A stretch of DNA of 64,000 bases from Celoporthe dispersa (lineage: Eukaryota; Ascomycota; Sordariomycetes; Diaporthales; Cryphonectriaceae): assembly GCA_016584495.1 (NCBI GenBank), contig WAID01000004.1, forward strand, positions 2,418,001 through 2,482,000, written 5' to 3'. The notes beneath the pieces are model-generated. The model was not told the DNA's origin, did no database searches, and saw only the letters and a program-made list of their open reading frames with translations. This document shows, piece by piece, positions 1 through 11,388 of this stretch; within the stretch, counting starts at the first letter, position 1; each line of letters opens with the position of its first letter. The translations under genes and the position numbers were made by a program.

Positions 1-1188
1 CAACACTAGTAGGTCGTTCCGGTTCAGTCCATCAGGCAGTAAGAGTAGTCCCGGACTGACATCCCCCACAGGCGTCGAGAACAACTTCCAGGTGTCTATT
101 GTGGGCCATTCCATGACAATCATCGAATCAGATTTCGTCCCGGTGGATTCTTTCACGACAGACAGTCTCTTCGTTGGTATCGGTCAGCGCTATGATGTAA
201 CAATTGATGCTAGCCAGGCTACGGACAACTACTGGATGAACGTCACGTTCGGCGGAGGCGGCTTTTGCGGCAAATCCAACAACCCGTACCCGGCTGCTAT
301 TATTCACTACAACGGCGCTTCCAACAGTCACCCAACCAATAAAGGCACTGCTCCTGTCGACCACGAATGCTTGGACCTCATCAACCTTACTCCGGTCGTC
401 ACCCGTTCCATCCCGACCTCTGGCTTTGTCGCAGACAGCAACAATACCTTGGACGTTCAACTGTCTGCAACTACCAGGAAATGGACTATCGATGGGTCTA
501 CTCTCGATGTGGACTGGGGTCACCCCATCACCAAATATGTCATTGACAACTCGACCGGCTGGCCCTCAAGTGATAATGTCTGGGTGGTGGAGGAAGCGAA
601 TCAGGTAGGTATTTCTGTTACGACAGACCCGAAGGAAACGAGAAGGATTTAACGGTGCTGACACGACGCTCACAGTGGGCATACTGGCTGATCGAAAATG
701 ACCCCACGACGACTGGCAACGCACTTCCGCACCCTATTCACTTGCACGGCCACGACTTCGTGGTGCTTGGGCGCTCCCCCAATGTGTCGCCGACAGCTCA
801 GACGCCTTATATCTTCTCGCCGTCAGATATTTCGAGCCTCAACGGCAACAACCCTGTTCGGCGTGATGTTGTGATGCTCCCTCCCAAGGGCTGGCTCCTC
901 ATTGCATTCCAGACTACCAACCCAGGAGCTTGGTTGATGTATGTCCTCTTCTTGCCTTTCCCTACGTTTCACTGGTGCGGGAAAATGCTAACTCGAGATT
1001 TCACAAGGCATTGTCACATTGCATGGCACGTCTCTGCTGGCCTTGGAAACAACTTCCTTGAGCAGCCTTCTGCCTTTGTCGCCGGGCTGAAACAGAGCGA
1101 CATCAATCAGCTTAACTCCCAGTGTAGCAGCTGGAATGCTTACTATCCTTCTCAGGACATCTTCAAGCAGGACGATTCGGGCGTTTGA
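1..1188 (+). CDS. Laccase (multicopper oxidase), 3' part only
   Basis: Oxidises phenolic substrates at a type 1 copper and reduces O2 to water at a trinuclear cluster; secreted in known family members. Only the C-terminal part lies in the window. I read exons 1-8, 72-604, 676-938 and 1008-1188, with introns 9-71, 605-675 and 939-1007; joining them restores the expected text around NTSVENNFQVSI, EANQWAYWLIEND and WLMHCHIAWH. Copper motif L3 (HPIHLHGHDF) and L4 (HCHIAWHVSAGL) are intact, with Leu in the axial position of the type 1 site. L1 and L2 lie upstream, outside the window. The protein ends exactly in DSGV, the C-terminal plug of ascomycete laccases, without the removable tail found in many of them. 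The continuous frame across each intron is broken by stops or lost motifs, which supports the splicing. Confidence 0.93.
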
Positions 1189-1942
1189 GCCTCACACCCA
1201 ATAATAATTTTGCCATGCCGATTGGTAGTCCTGCTGGGGGATTAGTTTTGGGAGGGGGCGAGGGAGTGAGATATGTGTTGGTTCCTGGTCTGCAGACTAT
1301 TTCTGCTCCATTCTTCGCTTCTTTACATTCTGACTCTTTTTTTGTTTTTATTCTTTTTTCTTCTTCTCTTTCTTCTTGTAATCAGACGGCAGGGGACATG
1401 CGGAGTACCACTCATGCATCGTTGACTTCCACTTCAAGGTTCGATGTAACTATTTCCAAGTTGGACTTCCAACCGTTCGATTAATTAGGCCCATGGCAGA
1501 GTCAGTCATAGTATATGCAATCTATAGTCGTTATACATACCTTAACCAGTTTCCTTCCGAGACAAATTACATTCATCTCCTTTGACCCATTGACAATTCA
1601 ATGAGGAGGCGTATAACGGACGAATATCCTTCCCGAAATACCAGGTGGTATCCCAGGACCTTGCACTGGCACGGTGTAATTAACTCAAGTGCTCCGCTGG
1701 ACTGATTAGCATGGCTGTGATGGAGTAGATAATCTTTTACCATTGGCAGCCTGTATTCCCTGAGGCCTGTAGGACCTCCCTATCTCGTTTCACATGTCTA
1801 AATGGGCACAGGAAGGAAAAAATATATGTAATCAACATCTTGATTTGTCAGCGTCCAGGTAGGACGAATTGACCACCAGTAACAACATTTATATAATAGC
1901 TCGACACACGAAGTCGTTGTGATCATCCCGAAGACTCAAGAT
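1189..1942. other. Intergenic, laccase 3' flank and epimerase promoter
   Basis: T-rich laccase 3' flank with AATAATAATTTT just after the stop. An AT-rich TATA-like stretch (TTATATAATA, about 1889-1898) lies roughly 45 bp before the next ATG. No gene seen. Confidence 0.5.
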
Positions 1943-3048
1943 ATGCTCATCCAATGCGAAAAGATGAAATCTGAAAACCAATTGCGCTTGAAAACAGCCT
2001 TCGTCACCGGGGCGAATGGCTACATCGGCAACGCCGTCGCGAGAGCCTTTGTCCGCGGCGGGTGGATCACCTACGGCCTCGTGAGGTCTGAAGCGGGTGC
2101 TCATGCTCTCGCCAGTGAAGAGATACTCCCCGTGGTCGGGGCCATCGATGATGTGAGTTCTCACGGGAGAATCTTGGCGCAGTTGCCGCCTACACTCGAT
2201 GTCATCGTGTCCACGACCGAAGATCACAGCGACTATGTGCGCCACTACAACAACATCATCAGCCTGCTCCGTACAGCCAGTGCGGTCAGCTCCAGCAAGG
2301 GCGTCAGACCTCTCGTGATCTTCACTTCTGGCTGCAAAGACTACGGGCTGGGACCTCACTTTGCGAATGACCCGAACCTGGCCCCGCATACCGAAGAGAG
2401 CCCTCTCAACCCACCTGCTTTTGCAAAGCTCCGTGCCGAGTACAGCCAGAAGATACTCGAGAACCATGATGCCTTCTCGCCGGTTCTGGTGCGGCCGACC
2501 AATGTCCACGGCCGCTCGTCGAGCTTCTACGGCATCTTCTTCCAGACCGCACAGAAGGCTGCCGACGCCGGCAAGGAGCTGCTGCTGACGTCCCAGCCGG
2601 ACAGCATCTGCCACTGCATGCACGTCGACGACTGCGGCGACGCTTATGTGGCCATCGCGGCACACCCCGCGGCGCGCGGAGGTCGAGGGTCAGGTGTTCA
2701 ACATCTCGGCGCGGAGGTACGAGACGGTGGACGAGCTCGGCAAGGCTCTCGTCGCGGAATACAAGATTGTCCAGGGCGTCAGGTATGTCGACGCCGCCAG
2801 CCTGGCTGCAGGGGGAGAATCCCTGGCCGCCAATGATTATCGACTTCCAGCAGTGGACAGGGTCGGAGAAGTTACGGCGGGTGACGGGGTGGTCGGACCA
2901 CCGCCCCTTGTTCACGGAGGCGCTGCATGTGTACCGTATGGCTTACGAGGCAGCCAAGGAGGAAGGTCACGAGAATGTGCAGAAGGTCAAGCGGCTTGTT
3001 GAGTCACTCTTTACCACAGCTCCGTTGCGGGACCTGGCGGCGCAGTAA
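1943..3048 (+). CDS. NAD-dependent epimerase/NmrA-like reductase, two apparent frameshifts
   Basis: Extended short-chain dehydrogenase-like protein. A Rossmann glycine motif (TGANGYIGNAVARAF) follows a short N-terminus; later segments include VRPTNVHGR and MHVDDCGDAYVAIAAHP. No canonical YxxxK is obvious; the nearest is Y-x-x-K in AEYSQKIL, so the catalytic type is uncertain. Reading starts in frame 2, passes to frame 3 near 2678 (then VEGQVFNISARRYETVDELG) and to frame 1 at the G5 run 2811-2815 (then MIIDFQQWTGSEKLRRVTGW). Each step fits one extra base; removing both gives 368 codons including the stop. I tested an intron with donor GTATGT at 2783, but no acceptor restores the phase. The start is the first ATG in frame; the frame opens upstream with a GTG at 1919. 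Either a recent pseudogene or base-calling errors. Confidence 0.75.
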
Positions 3049-4282
3049 TTTTTTGTTTTTCCTTCTCCCAAAGACCAGTAGCCCAACAAAATCAAGCACG
3101 TACTAAATAGGCAGTGTGCATGTTTAAGCTCTTCGGAATGCCAAATGTCACCACCCTGTGAAACTCTGCCGGGGTGTATGTAGTCTCGATTAACACGCTA
3201 GATCTTGTCTCATTTCTCGGTTCAATACGACTTTGTGAAGGCGAATGTTGCGGGGAAGCTCTTCGTCTGTGACGGATAGAGCTGTCTGGACCCGACGGCG
3301 AACGCCACGTTCCTTGGCATATCAGCAGATGGTTCCGATGCTCAAGGCTTCTCGGTGCTCTGTCTCGGTGCTCTGAGCAAGGTTGGGGTGCTTAGACATC
3401 AAGCCGTAAATATCATGTGGTAGTTGTGCGCCAGTAGATATCTCCTCTTTTCCAAAAATGAGAGTCCACAGCCACAAGTAGCCATGTTGCGGAGGGCAGC
3501 GCCACTCGCAGCTGTGTAGTTTTCGCTCCAAGGCTAAACAAGGCATAAGCACCCAGCGTGCCAGCCACGTCGTAGGTTTAGTGCCTCGCGGCCCTCTCAT
3601 CTCCAACGGCCCGCCTTTGCTAGGGATGCTCATCTGCTCAACGGCGTCCATGATGAGCGAGTTTCGTGTGCTAGTTAGCGGCTCACAACCGATGACTGCC
3701 AGATTCAGCTAGACAAGATCATGCATCGTTGCTTCAGGCAGCATGCAGGCGTGGACATGCTAAGCGCCTCGCCCGCGTACCAGCGGGATCAGGACTGCTG
3801 CTCTTGATCGTTCAGATCGCGGGGTTGCCTAGATCCTCTCAGCCGCTGGCCGATCTACCAGAAACCTCCACGCCGATCACACCGACAAAACCAGGATTAG
3901 TTCAATACCGTGTAAGCTCTAGCCGGGCTGCACCTGGGCTGGTGACCACAGGGCTGGCCAGGCCTGTAGCAAACGCTCCGGCCATGACGATGGAAGAGTG
4001 GAGTAGGAGAGAGACCAAGCTAATCCTCGATAGAACTGGTGAAGGAGGAAACACCACGACAGACGCCTCCAGGGATATGCAGTAATACGGGAGAATATAA
4101 TTTTTTTCTTCTCCCCTCCAGAGTTGTCATAGGGTGACATCCACGCGGATGGCACAACATTTTATTATTTACTAGGCCACATCAAGAGATAGGCGGCGGC
4201 TTGCAGGAGCTTCTTCCCTACTGTGCTGCCCATAATGCACCGCTAGGCTCAAACAGCGATGCACGATCGCTAACGTAATTGA

Positions 4283-4322
4283 TGACGTCGATCCGACCAC
4301 ATCAGAAGCTCACCTGAGCTTC
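4283..4322. promoter_or_regulatory. CRE-like site and perfect inverted repeat upstream of the opsin gene
   Basis: TGACGTCG at 4283-4290 differs by one base from the CRE palindrome TGACGTCA. At 4305-4322 the arms GAAGCTCA and TGAGCTTC form a perfect 8-bp inverted repeat around CC, about 230 bp before the opsin ATG. The spacing suits a dimeric transcription factor site. Function is inference only. Confidence 0.4.
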
Positions 4323-4463
4323 AAGGGCAGGAGCTCACAGAGAATGCCGCCCCTTCCCAGCCACGCCGGAGCTTTATTAAGCTCCAGGCTTCCCCCTCAC
4401 AGCTGTTTGTTCTTTGCTGTTCTGTCTTGCCAGTCCTGTGTGACGTTCTCCCGCTCGCAGTTT

Positions 4464-4471
4464 TATAAAAA
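4464..4471 (+). promoter_or_regulatory. TATA box of the opsin gene
   Basis: TATAAAAA lies 83 bp upstream of the proposed ATG at 4554, in a pyrimidine-rich leader. Confidence 0.55.
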
Positions 4472-4553
4472 CAGTCTCGACGAGCCCTTCGACCCCCTCC
4501 CAAGAACAGCCACATCTTCCTCGCCCAGATTGTTTTAACCAGCAGCAGTCAAG

Positions 4554-5554
4554 ATGCAGAACATTTTTGAGGTTGATCCTATCCCGACGGTGATACGTTC
4601 GTCGTCCCCTTCCCCGCCAGACTCTGGGCCTCTTCAGGTTTTGACAGCTTGCTAATGTGTATGGCAGCGACACCGACCAAGTATGAGCACTCGTCCGAGA
4701 CCGGCAACAGCATCCTATGGGTCGTCTTCGTCATCATGGTAGTTGCCTCGGGCTTTTTCGCCCTCCTGTCCTGGAACATTCCCGTCTCAAAGCGCCTCTA
4801 TCACTACGTCACTGCTATGATCACCATCACCGCCTCTCTGGCCTACTTCAGCATGGCCAGCGGACATGGCGTCAACTACCACTGCATTCAGGTCAAGAAT
4901 GTCCACGACAAGGTTCCCGACACGTACCACGAGGTCTGTCGTGAGGTCTACTACGCTCGCTACGTCGACTGGGCCATCACCACACCCCTCCTGCTGGTCG
5001 ACCTCTGCCTCCTGGCCGGAATCGACGGAGCCCACACCATCATGGCTGTCAGTGCTGATCTCGTCATGGTCCTGACAGGCCTCTTCGCCGCCTATGGCAG
5101 TGAAGAAACGGCGCAGAAGTGGGGATGGTATGCCATTTCTTGCATTGCATACATCTTCGTCATCTGGCATGTTGCGCTCCACGGGAGTAAGATGGTCAAG
5201 GCCAAGGGGAACAAGGTGACCAAGCTCTTCGGCTCCCTCGCCCTGTTTACCTTCATCCTGTGGACAGCCTACCCAATGTGAGCTTACTCCTTTAGCCCTC
5301 CCCTCACGCGTCCAGGATACTCTCTAACATGACCTTTCAGTGTCTGGGGCTTTGCCGACGGTGCCCGCAAGACATCTGTTGATGGTGAGATCCTGGCTTA
5401 TGCGATCCTCGACGTCCTGGCCAAGCCAGTCTTCGGTCTGTGGCTGTTGTTGAGCCACCGCAGCGTACCCGAGACCAACATCGAGATTGGCGGCTGGTGG
5501 GCCCATGGTCTATCCTCTGAGGGACGGATCCGCATCGGTGATGATGACGCCTAA
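4554..5554 (+). CDS. Microbial (type I) rhodopsin, likely light-driven proton pump
   Basis: Seven-helix retinal protein related to bacteriorhodopsin, of the pump-like fungal rhodopsin group. Helix C reads ARYVDWAITTPLLLVDLC and holds Arg112, Asp115 (proton acceptor position, D85 of bacteriorhodopsin) and Asp126 (donor position, D96), 11 residues apart as in the pump. Helix G has Asp242 and the Schiff-base Lys246 in AILDVLAKPVFG, so this is not the lysine-less opsin-related type. Intron 2 (5278-5340) is clear: it joins TAYPI to VWGFADG. Intron 1 is less certain. The acceptor at 4667 follows a GCTAAT branch site, but the phase requires donor GTTCGT at 4597 rather than GTGATA at 4590. That gives a 288-residue protein starting MQNIFEVDPIP. 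A start at 4655 inside the putative intron is the alternative. Plasma membrane location is inferred from the family. Confidence 0.93.
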
Positions 5555-8500
5555 TCATCTATATGTCAATAACAATATCCACCAAAACCTTGCACAGCCT
5601 AGAGGCAAGCCTGCGCCTCCAGCGTTGCAAGCTGTTAGTGTGGTCCAGCCTCAGCTACCGGTATAGAAACAAATTGACGACAAAACTACATGCGACAACT
5701 AGGACAAAATGACAAAAGTATGCGATGAAGCAGAGGGTTGTGCATCTCATCCTAGGCCTTGAACTGGGGCCTCTGCTCTCTTCAATTGGTGTGTGGCATG
5801 TGCTCGGATAATATTCTGAGCTGCATCAAGGCGCCTTTCGTGTTAGCATAATTCTACTTATATCTTTGAAGTGTAACCTAATGGATGATTAATTAAGCTC
5901 ATCCATATCTTTGATATCCCGTCGCCTTGACTTAAGTCTGTGCCCTTCCCTTAAATAATTACTGCGTCATCTGCAGCGCTTACAGTCTCAAGTGGTTTTT
6001 ATGCACAAGCCATGAGGGCGGGTAGGTGACCGATAGCAACATAGCACTGCTGTAGCATCATCGATTCTATGGATTGCATGATAGACAAGAGACGGTATTA
6101 GAGTATTTTCAAAGGTACAGAACTTTCAGTGCCATATTAGTGAACGTGGACCTCAGGTCTAATAGATTAGGGTTGAGCCCTCCTAATGTCACTGGCAACG
6201 AGTGTAGGTTTGCGAAAGAACTGCTGCAATTGTCTAATTAATATTCAAAGGCCAAGGATACGCTCATACCAACTAGAAATACTGATTATCTTGAATGTGG
6301 ATGGCATGCCTTTCGCTCCGAGCACACCTCGCACATCTGTCCATGCCAAAATGTCATTGGCGCCGAGCCGCTGTGTTGGACACCACCAGACGTCTCTGTG
6401 CGCTTTTCGCGGCGATATGGCGTACAAATACCAAGCATTTGGGCTTCCGCAGAATTCATAATTCTCTGATTCAGAATGCACAGTGGCTGTTGCAGAAGAG
6501 GATACAGAGGGACGCGCTCGTCGCCGGCAGCGAGAGCCATGTACGCCTAAGCTCGGAAGGCCCTCGAGAGGTCCTCGGGTCGGACACAAACTTGGTGCTA
6601 TTACTGCATTGAGAGGATTCGTGCAATCTCAGTACGGGACGAGTCTCGACACATTCTTTAATATGGTGTCAACGCAAGCCTACATGGCATGCGCGCGCTA
6701 CTTTAGCCTTGCCTTCAGAGGGCGCACATTGACTGTCAAACTCCCTTGAGTTGGGGGCCTCTTAGCCAGGTTACAATGAGAGCTAGAGATCTGGTTCAAG
6801 CCGGCTCTTCGTCCGGTTGCCGCAGGAGTTCCCGGGCCTGTGAAATAACTAACACCAAGGGTCCGCAAGTCTGGGAGACCACTCGACCTGAATTCCTGAG
6901 TCATTTCAGCTATTACCCTGTCTTCAATTACGTTCCTCAAAATTATGCCTTATCTGGATTTGAGGCTGTGTTGAGTGTGGAGAAATGCTTAGAGGGGAAA
7001 TAATCTGTCTTTATTAGCTACAAGCTTCAAGTGATCTTTCAGATGATGTTTCATGGACAGATCACAACGTCAACCACGGAGCCAATCCATAATTACGACG
7101 GGATGAATAGGCGTCAGATGACTATGAAGCCATATAGGTCACAGATAAATGGTGCCTGTCATGTACTTCAGCGCAGATTGGAGGACCAGAACCACCATGT
7201 TATGCAAATATATGACCAGGGTGCCATAGATTGACATCCGATGGCAGCGATCTAGGAATGGTGATTGGTTCAGATATTGTTTCAAGAGGGGAGCCCTGCA
7301 TGAAGGGGGTGCTAGAATTAGAGCGTTGCAACTCTTCTTTCCCCCTGAACACTCTCTACAGTCTCAGCGGCACTAAGCTGTACTAAGACTTGAGGTTACA
7401 ACCAGCGTCTCAACAAAAGCATGCTACCTTTCCTAGAGGCTCGTCTTAATTAGAACATGAGGGGTGGCGGGTGGAGGGCAAGATCCTTCCTGATGATGAG
7501 CTAGAGCACGGAGGGCCTCGTGAGCTTAAAACTTTTTAATCGATACAGCTGCCGTAGTTGCAGTAGTGATATTATAATATAATATTATGTTTACTATTGA
7601 CTTATAGATGTTAGCAAATCCTCACCTCGATCCGGCTACGAGCTCAACGGTGACTAACTATCATGTGAACAAATCTTCAGGCATCCTTTTACCATTATTA
7701 AGGATAGCTGCTTAACTCTGTAATACTAAACAGCAGACTGGGACAAGTAACATTGCAGAGTTTGGCAGCCAATGGCATTAGTCGTGGTATTAACTAAACA
7801 TAGAATGTAGTAGATAGTATCAGATGACTTGTTGGGGTAACAGCACACGGACCTTCGTCTGAAGTTGCTAGTCCCAGCGATTCATGCCATGAAAGCTGAA
7901 CATCAACAAACTTTTACGCTGAAGCCGAAACAAAATGTAGAGATGGGGAAGGTGACCTCCGGAAATGTCGACGTTCCGCGTCCCGGACCTGGCCGATGGG
8001 ACAGCAAAGTCTTCATTTGATCAACCTCTCAAAGCTGCTATGTGAGCCACACAAACGGATCCTCGCGACATCAAATTGTCAGCCTCGTCCTTGGCACGTA
8101 ATTAGTTCACGATCCACTGAGGTTCCTACCTCAGGTCCACCCCAGCTAATTGAGTCTTTAAACACAGGCTATCAACTCAACAGTCAGTAAATCGAGACGG
8201 ACGTGGTTTCAGTGTAAGAGATCTGAAGGATACCTTTGTACCCTGCGATGCCTGTATGACATGTCTTTCAAGAATTGCCTTTTATCACAGTCCACCGTGA
8301 TTGCGGCGAACTGATCCGCTTCGAGGGAGTGGGCCGAGGCTTCTGGGTTCCACTCTCCCAACTAGGCAAGCTCGTGAGCGGCTACAGCCTTGTCAGCTAT
8401 AATCACTCCAGAGCGTACAGAGATCCGGCAGTCGTGAGGCGATATGTCTAAAGTATACAACGATCCGGGCTGAGCTGTTAGGACAAGAGGCGCCTAGCAG

Positions 8501-11388
8501 CGAATGAGCATGTCTGGGATCTTGTGCACGTCAATCTTGAGCTGGACTGTCTGGATCTGCTTCCGGCACCGCAAGTGTTGCCTAGGGTTCGATTCAAGTT
8601 CCGTGGTTTTAGGGTGAGAAGCAGTCACCGGCATGAATCTCAGATAGCAGAAGCCTGCACAGCCTCATTCAAATTGTGTCCTTCCACCTTGGGCCCCATC
8701 TCTATCTTGCTTTACGAATCGCAACCTCACGGTCTGAACATGAAACAATCCGGCCGACCCAACGACAGGTGCGGTGAATGCCGGAGCGAATGTAAGCAAG
8801 GTGTGAGAACAATAATACTTAATAATGCGGTACAATTCACCAGAGCAGCGCGGCATGGCGAGTGAAACTGCGCGTTGTCGCTACTCACGATGCCTTTTGT
8901 GGTAGGATTGCCATCAATTTCTAACACCGGCCCGAGCAGGCCTCAGCAGCCTCGACATGATTCCTCCCTTGCGCAGTCAATCAGAACATCAGCTGGTAAG
9001 GGGTGTGTGGAGAAACACAGCCAGAATCAACGTTCCCCCTCGAACCCGTGCAAGAAATCTCCTGCGCCAAGCACACCTGCAGAGGCTTGGCGAGGCTTGG
9101 CACGAAACATGAAGCCTGTGTAACAAGTAGTCTTGACGACGTCGCGTCTTCATAGTCGATGCACCGAGGCGAAGTCGTCGACGGGCGAAACGAGACATCA
9201 TGGAGATGACAGCGGTGAGGGGTCAGCTTTCAGCATGGCTTGGCGAGAAGGCCCACCTTGTGCGCATAGCTTTGGTGTTTTGAAACAACATCCCAGATCA
9301 TAAACCTGCGCCTGGCGCGCGAGCCCCAGTTAACCGGCTGTGGCCTGCGCCCAGTTCTTATTCGATGTCATAGTAAATAGGCTTTGGACGTTCCGAGCAT
9401 GTCGCCGAATACCACCCTCGTTGTTTGGTCTCATCCTCTCGAAAGTGAAGTTATCCCGTCCTATTGGGTCTTGTCGGCCCAACGTATCTCTGTCGTCACA
9501 TCGCATACTCCTATTATTAGACAATGGTGCCCTTCCGTCGTGCAGCTTCCGCAAACCGTTCAGACGTAAAATGCGCCTTTGGATATAGTCTGGTCAGCCG
9601 AGATAGAGTTGCGATGGGTTCGTTTGGACGAGTACGGCCATACCCGATCCACCTTCACGAGTGAGCGGTCAACCGAAGGCCTACTATGATGGACGCCTTC
9701 AAGGAGGAGACGGCTGACAGCAGAGAGGCATGCGTGAGGCAGGATCGTCTCCTCCATGGAGCTATCGAACCCCAAGATCCGGTATCTAGTGAAATAGTCC
9801 AAGGAGCCATGTTGACAATTGAGCCTGGGCCTCATCTCATCGACGCTTGTGGAGGCTAAATGCATAACCAGCGTTGGCGAGTCACGCATGTGACCCCCCA
9901 ACGGATCGTCAACCTGCAGAGCCGCCAGTAAGATACTCGAAAACAATTGGTTCCTAAACATAGACCCCAACTTTTTTTCATGATTCCAACATGGCCCTTG
10001 ACTGCGGGATCACGGAGAACTTACCGTCTTGGTCCCTAAGACGCACACACGCACGCACGCACAGCTTGGGGTCCTCTGAAGGGGAAGGCGAAGACTTCCC
10101 ACCACCGCGAGAGGGCACGCTGTTGTTTGTGCACTTTATAACATTGCTCTACACACACATACAACAGTCCACGCTTGCTCAAGTTCATAATTATTATTAC
10201 CTTGTAACCACACTAGACCCAAAGGCTCTCACGACCCCATGATGCATGCCTCTCGGCCAAAAGCAGCATCCGGAATATTACTGTAATTCAGTTGAGTGGG
10301 GAGGTGCCATAACGCACTCTGACCGGGTCCGTTCCATCTAAGTATGATATAAGCGCAACATGGAAGAAGATCAGATGGGTTCCTAGACCACCATGTCAGG
10401 TGCCCAGTGTGTGTGTTCTAAATCAGGCTTGCCGGGGGGGTCAACTCCCCCGCAGCACCACTTTCTTCTTGTCCCGCAGAGGGAATACTCTCCGCCGCTG
10501 CTTATTGTCCACCACTGGGCACCATCCTCTTCGGGTCAGGCTGCCTCGAGGAAGGTCTCGAGCTAGGACTCTGCCTCGTTTACTAGCCTGCTCCTCAGAC
10601 TATAGTGCTCTGTCACTGCTGCACCCCGCATTCTCACCAGCAGTGTCCCTGCACGCTATTATAGTTCACGTCTGTTGGCTGCGTCTCACTTGCCTCTAGG
10701 TTTCTTCAGGACCACACCCCCTTCGACCGCGAGGGGCTGCTGTTATTGGAGAGAAACTATCAGGTCGTCGCTCAAGGTCGCTCGCGAGAGCCGGGGTGAG
10801 GGTAGATATCTGAACCGCCCAGGCGTATACCCTGTCCTTTTCCTTCTTTCTGTCATGAAGTCATAATAGCTCTTGATCCATGTTTGGACTATCAGATACC
10901 GAACACCGAAGGGGGTCCTGTCTTGTGCTTGCCTGATCCTTCTGGCGATGGTGCGCATCAAGCCCCCAGCTACACTATCAGGGGTTCGATCTGCTCCTTG
11001 CCCAGGCATGGCGCGAGAATCAAGCATCTGGCACGCCCGTCTGGTGCTCAGGGGAGGCTGTGAGGGGCACGCTGCAAGATCGACAAATTGGGATGATTTG
11101 ACATTAGAGCAGAAGTTAACGTAACGTGTAACACGGATCCGAAGCATTATATCATCTCTTAGAGGCAGGACTACCCACAGCTACCTATGTGGCGGACTGT
11201 ACTCTGCTTCTGGGTCTATATAAACTGCCGTGGTCAGCTTCTCAAGACAAGAAGTTGTTGTTGCTCGTGCCGTGAGAGGACAGTCAAACCCCTTTTACAT
11301 CAAGCTAAATTGCAGTATCGCAGACTTACATATTTTTATCTTTCCTCGGGACTTGGCCCTCTCCTCCAAGTTGTGTCTTTGAGTCACC
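5555..11388. other. 5.8-kb stretch without a supported gene
   Basis: Only short, motif-free open frames (longest plausible 9560-9970, minus strand, 136 residues, unrecognised). Parts are AT-rich (for example 7560-7600). I saw no terminal repeats, reverse transcriptase or transposase motifs. The right end is the promoter of the sulfate transporter gene. Confidence 0.5.
11217..11224 (+). promoter_or_regulatory. TATA box of the sulfate transporter gene
   Basis: TATATAAA, 165 bp before the ATG at 11389, which itself sits in a good context (CACCATGA). Confidence 0.45.

Larger units (their letters stand above)
3049..4553. other. Intergenic, rhodopsin upstream region
   Basis: No supported gene. 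The right half holds the regulatory-looking sites described separately (CRE-like site, perfect inverted repeat, TATA box). Short open frames at 3322-3651 (-) and 3729-4085 (+) show no recognisable motif. Confidence 0.45.

Noticed and set aside
2783..2853. Intron with donor GTATGT to explain the second epimerase frameshift
   Set aside because: Acceptors at 2811, 2850 and 2853 give the wrong phase; a one-base change in the G5 run fits better.
3322..3651. 109-codon minus frame with Trp-rich text
   Set aside because: No motif recognised and no supporting context.
9560..9970. 136-codon minus frame
   Set aside because: No recognisable domain, no clear promoter or splice context; could be chance.
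10975..10995. tRNA B-box-like GGGGTTCGATC
   Set aside because: No A box or cloverleaf arms at the right distance; same for the similar text near 8585.
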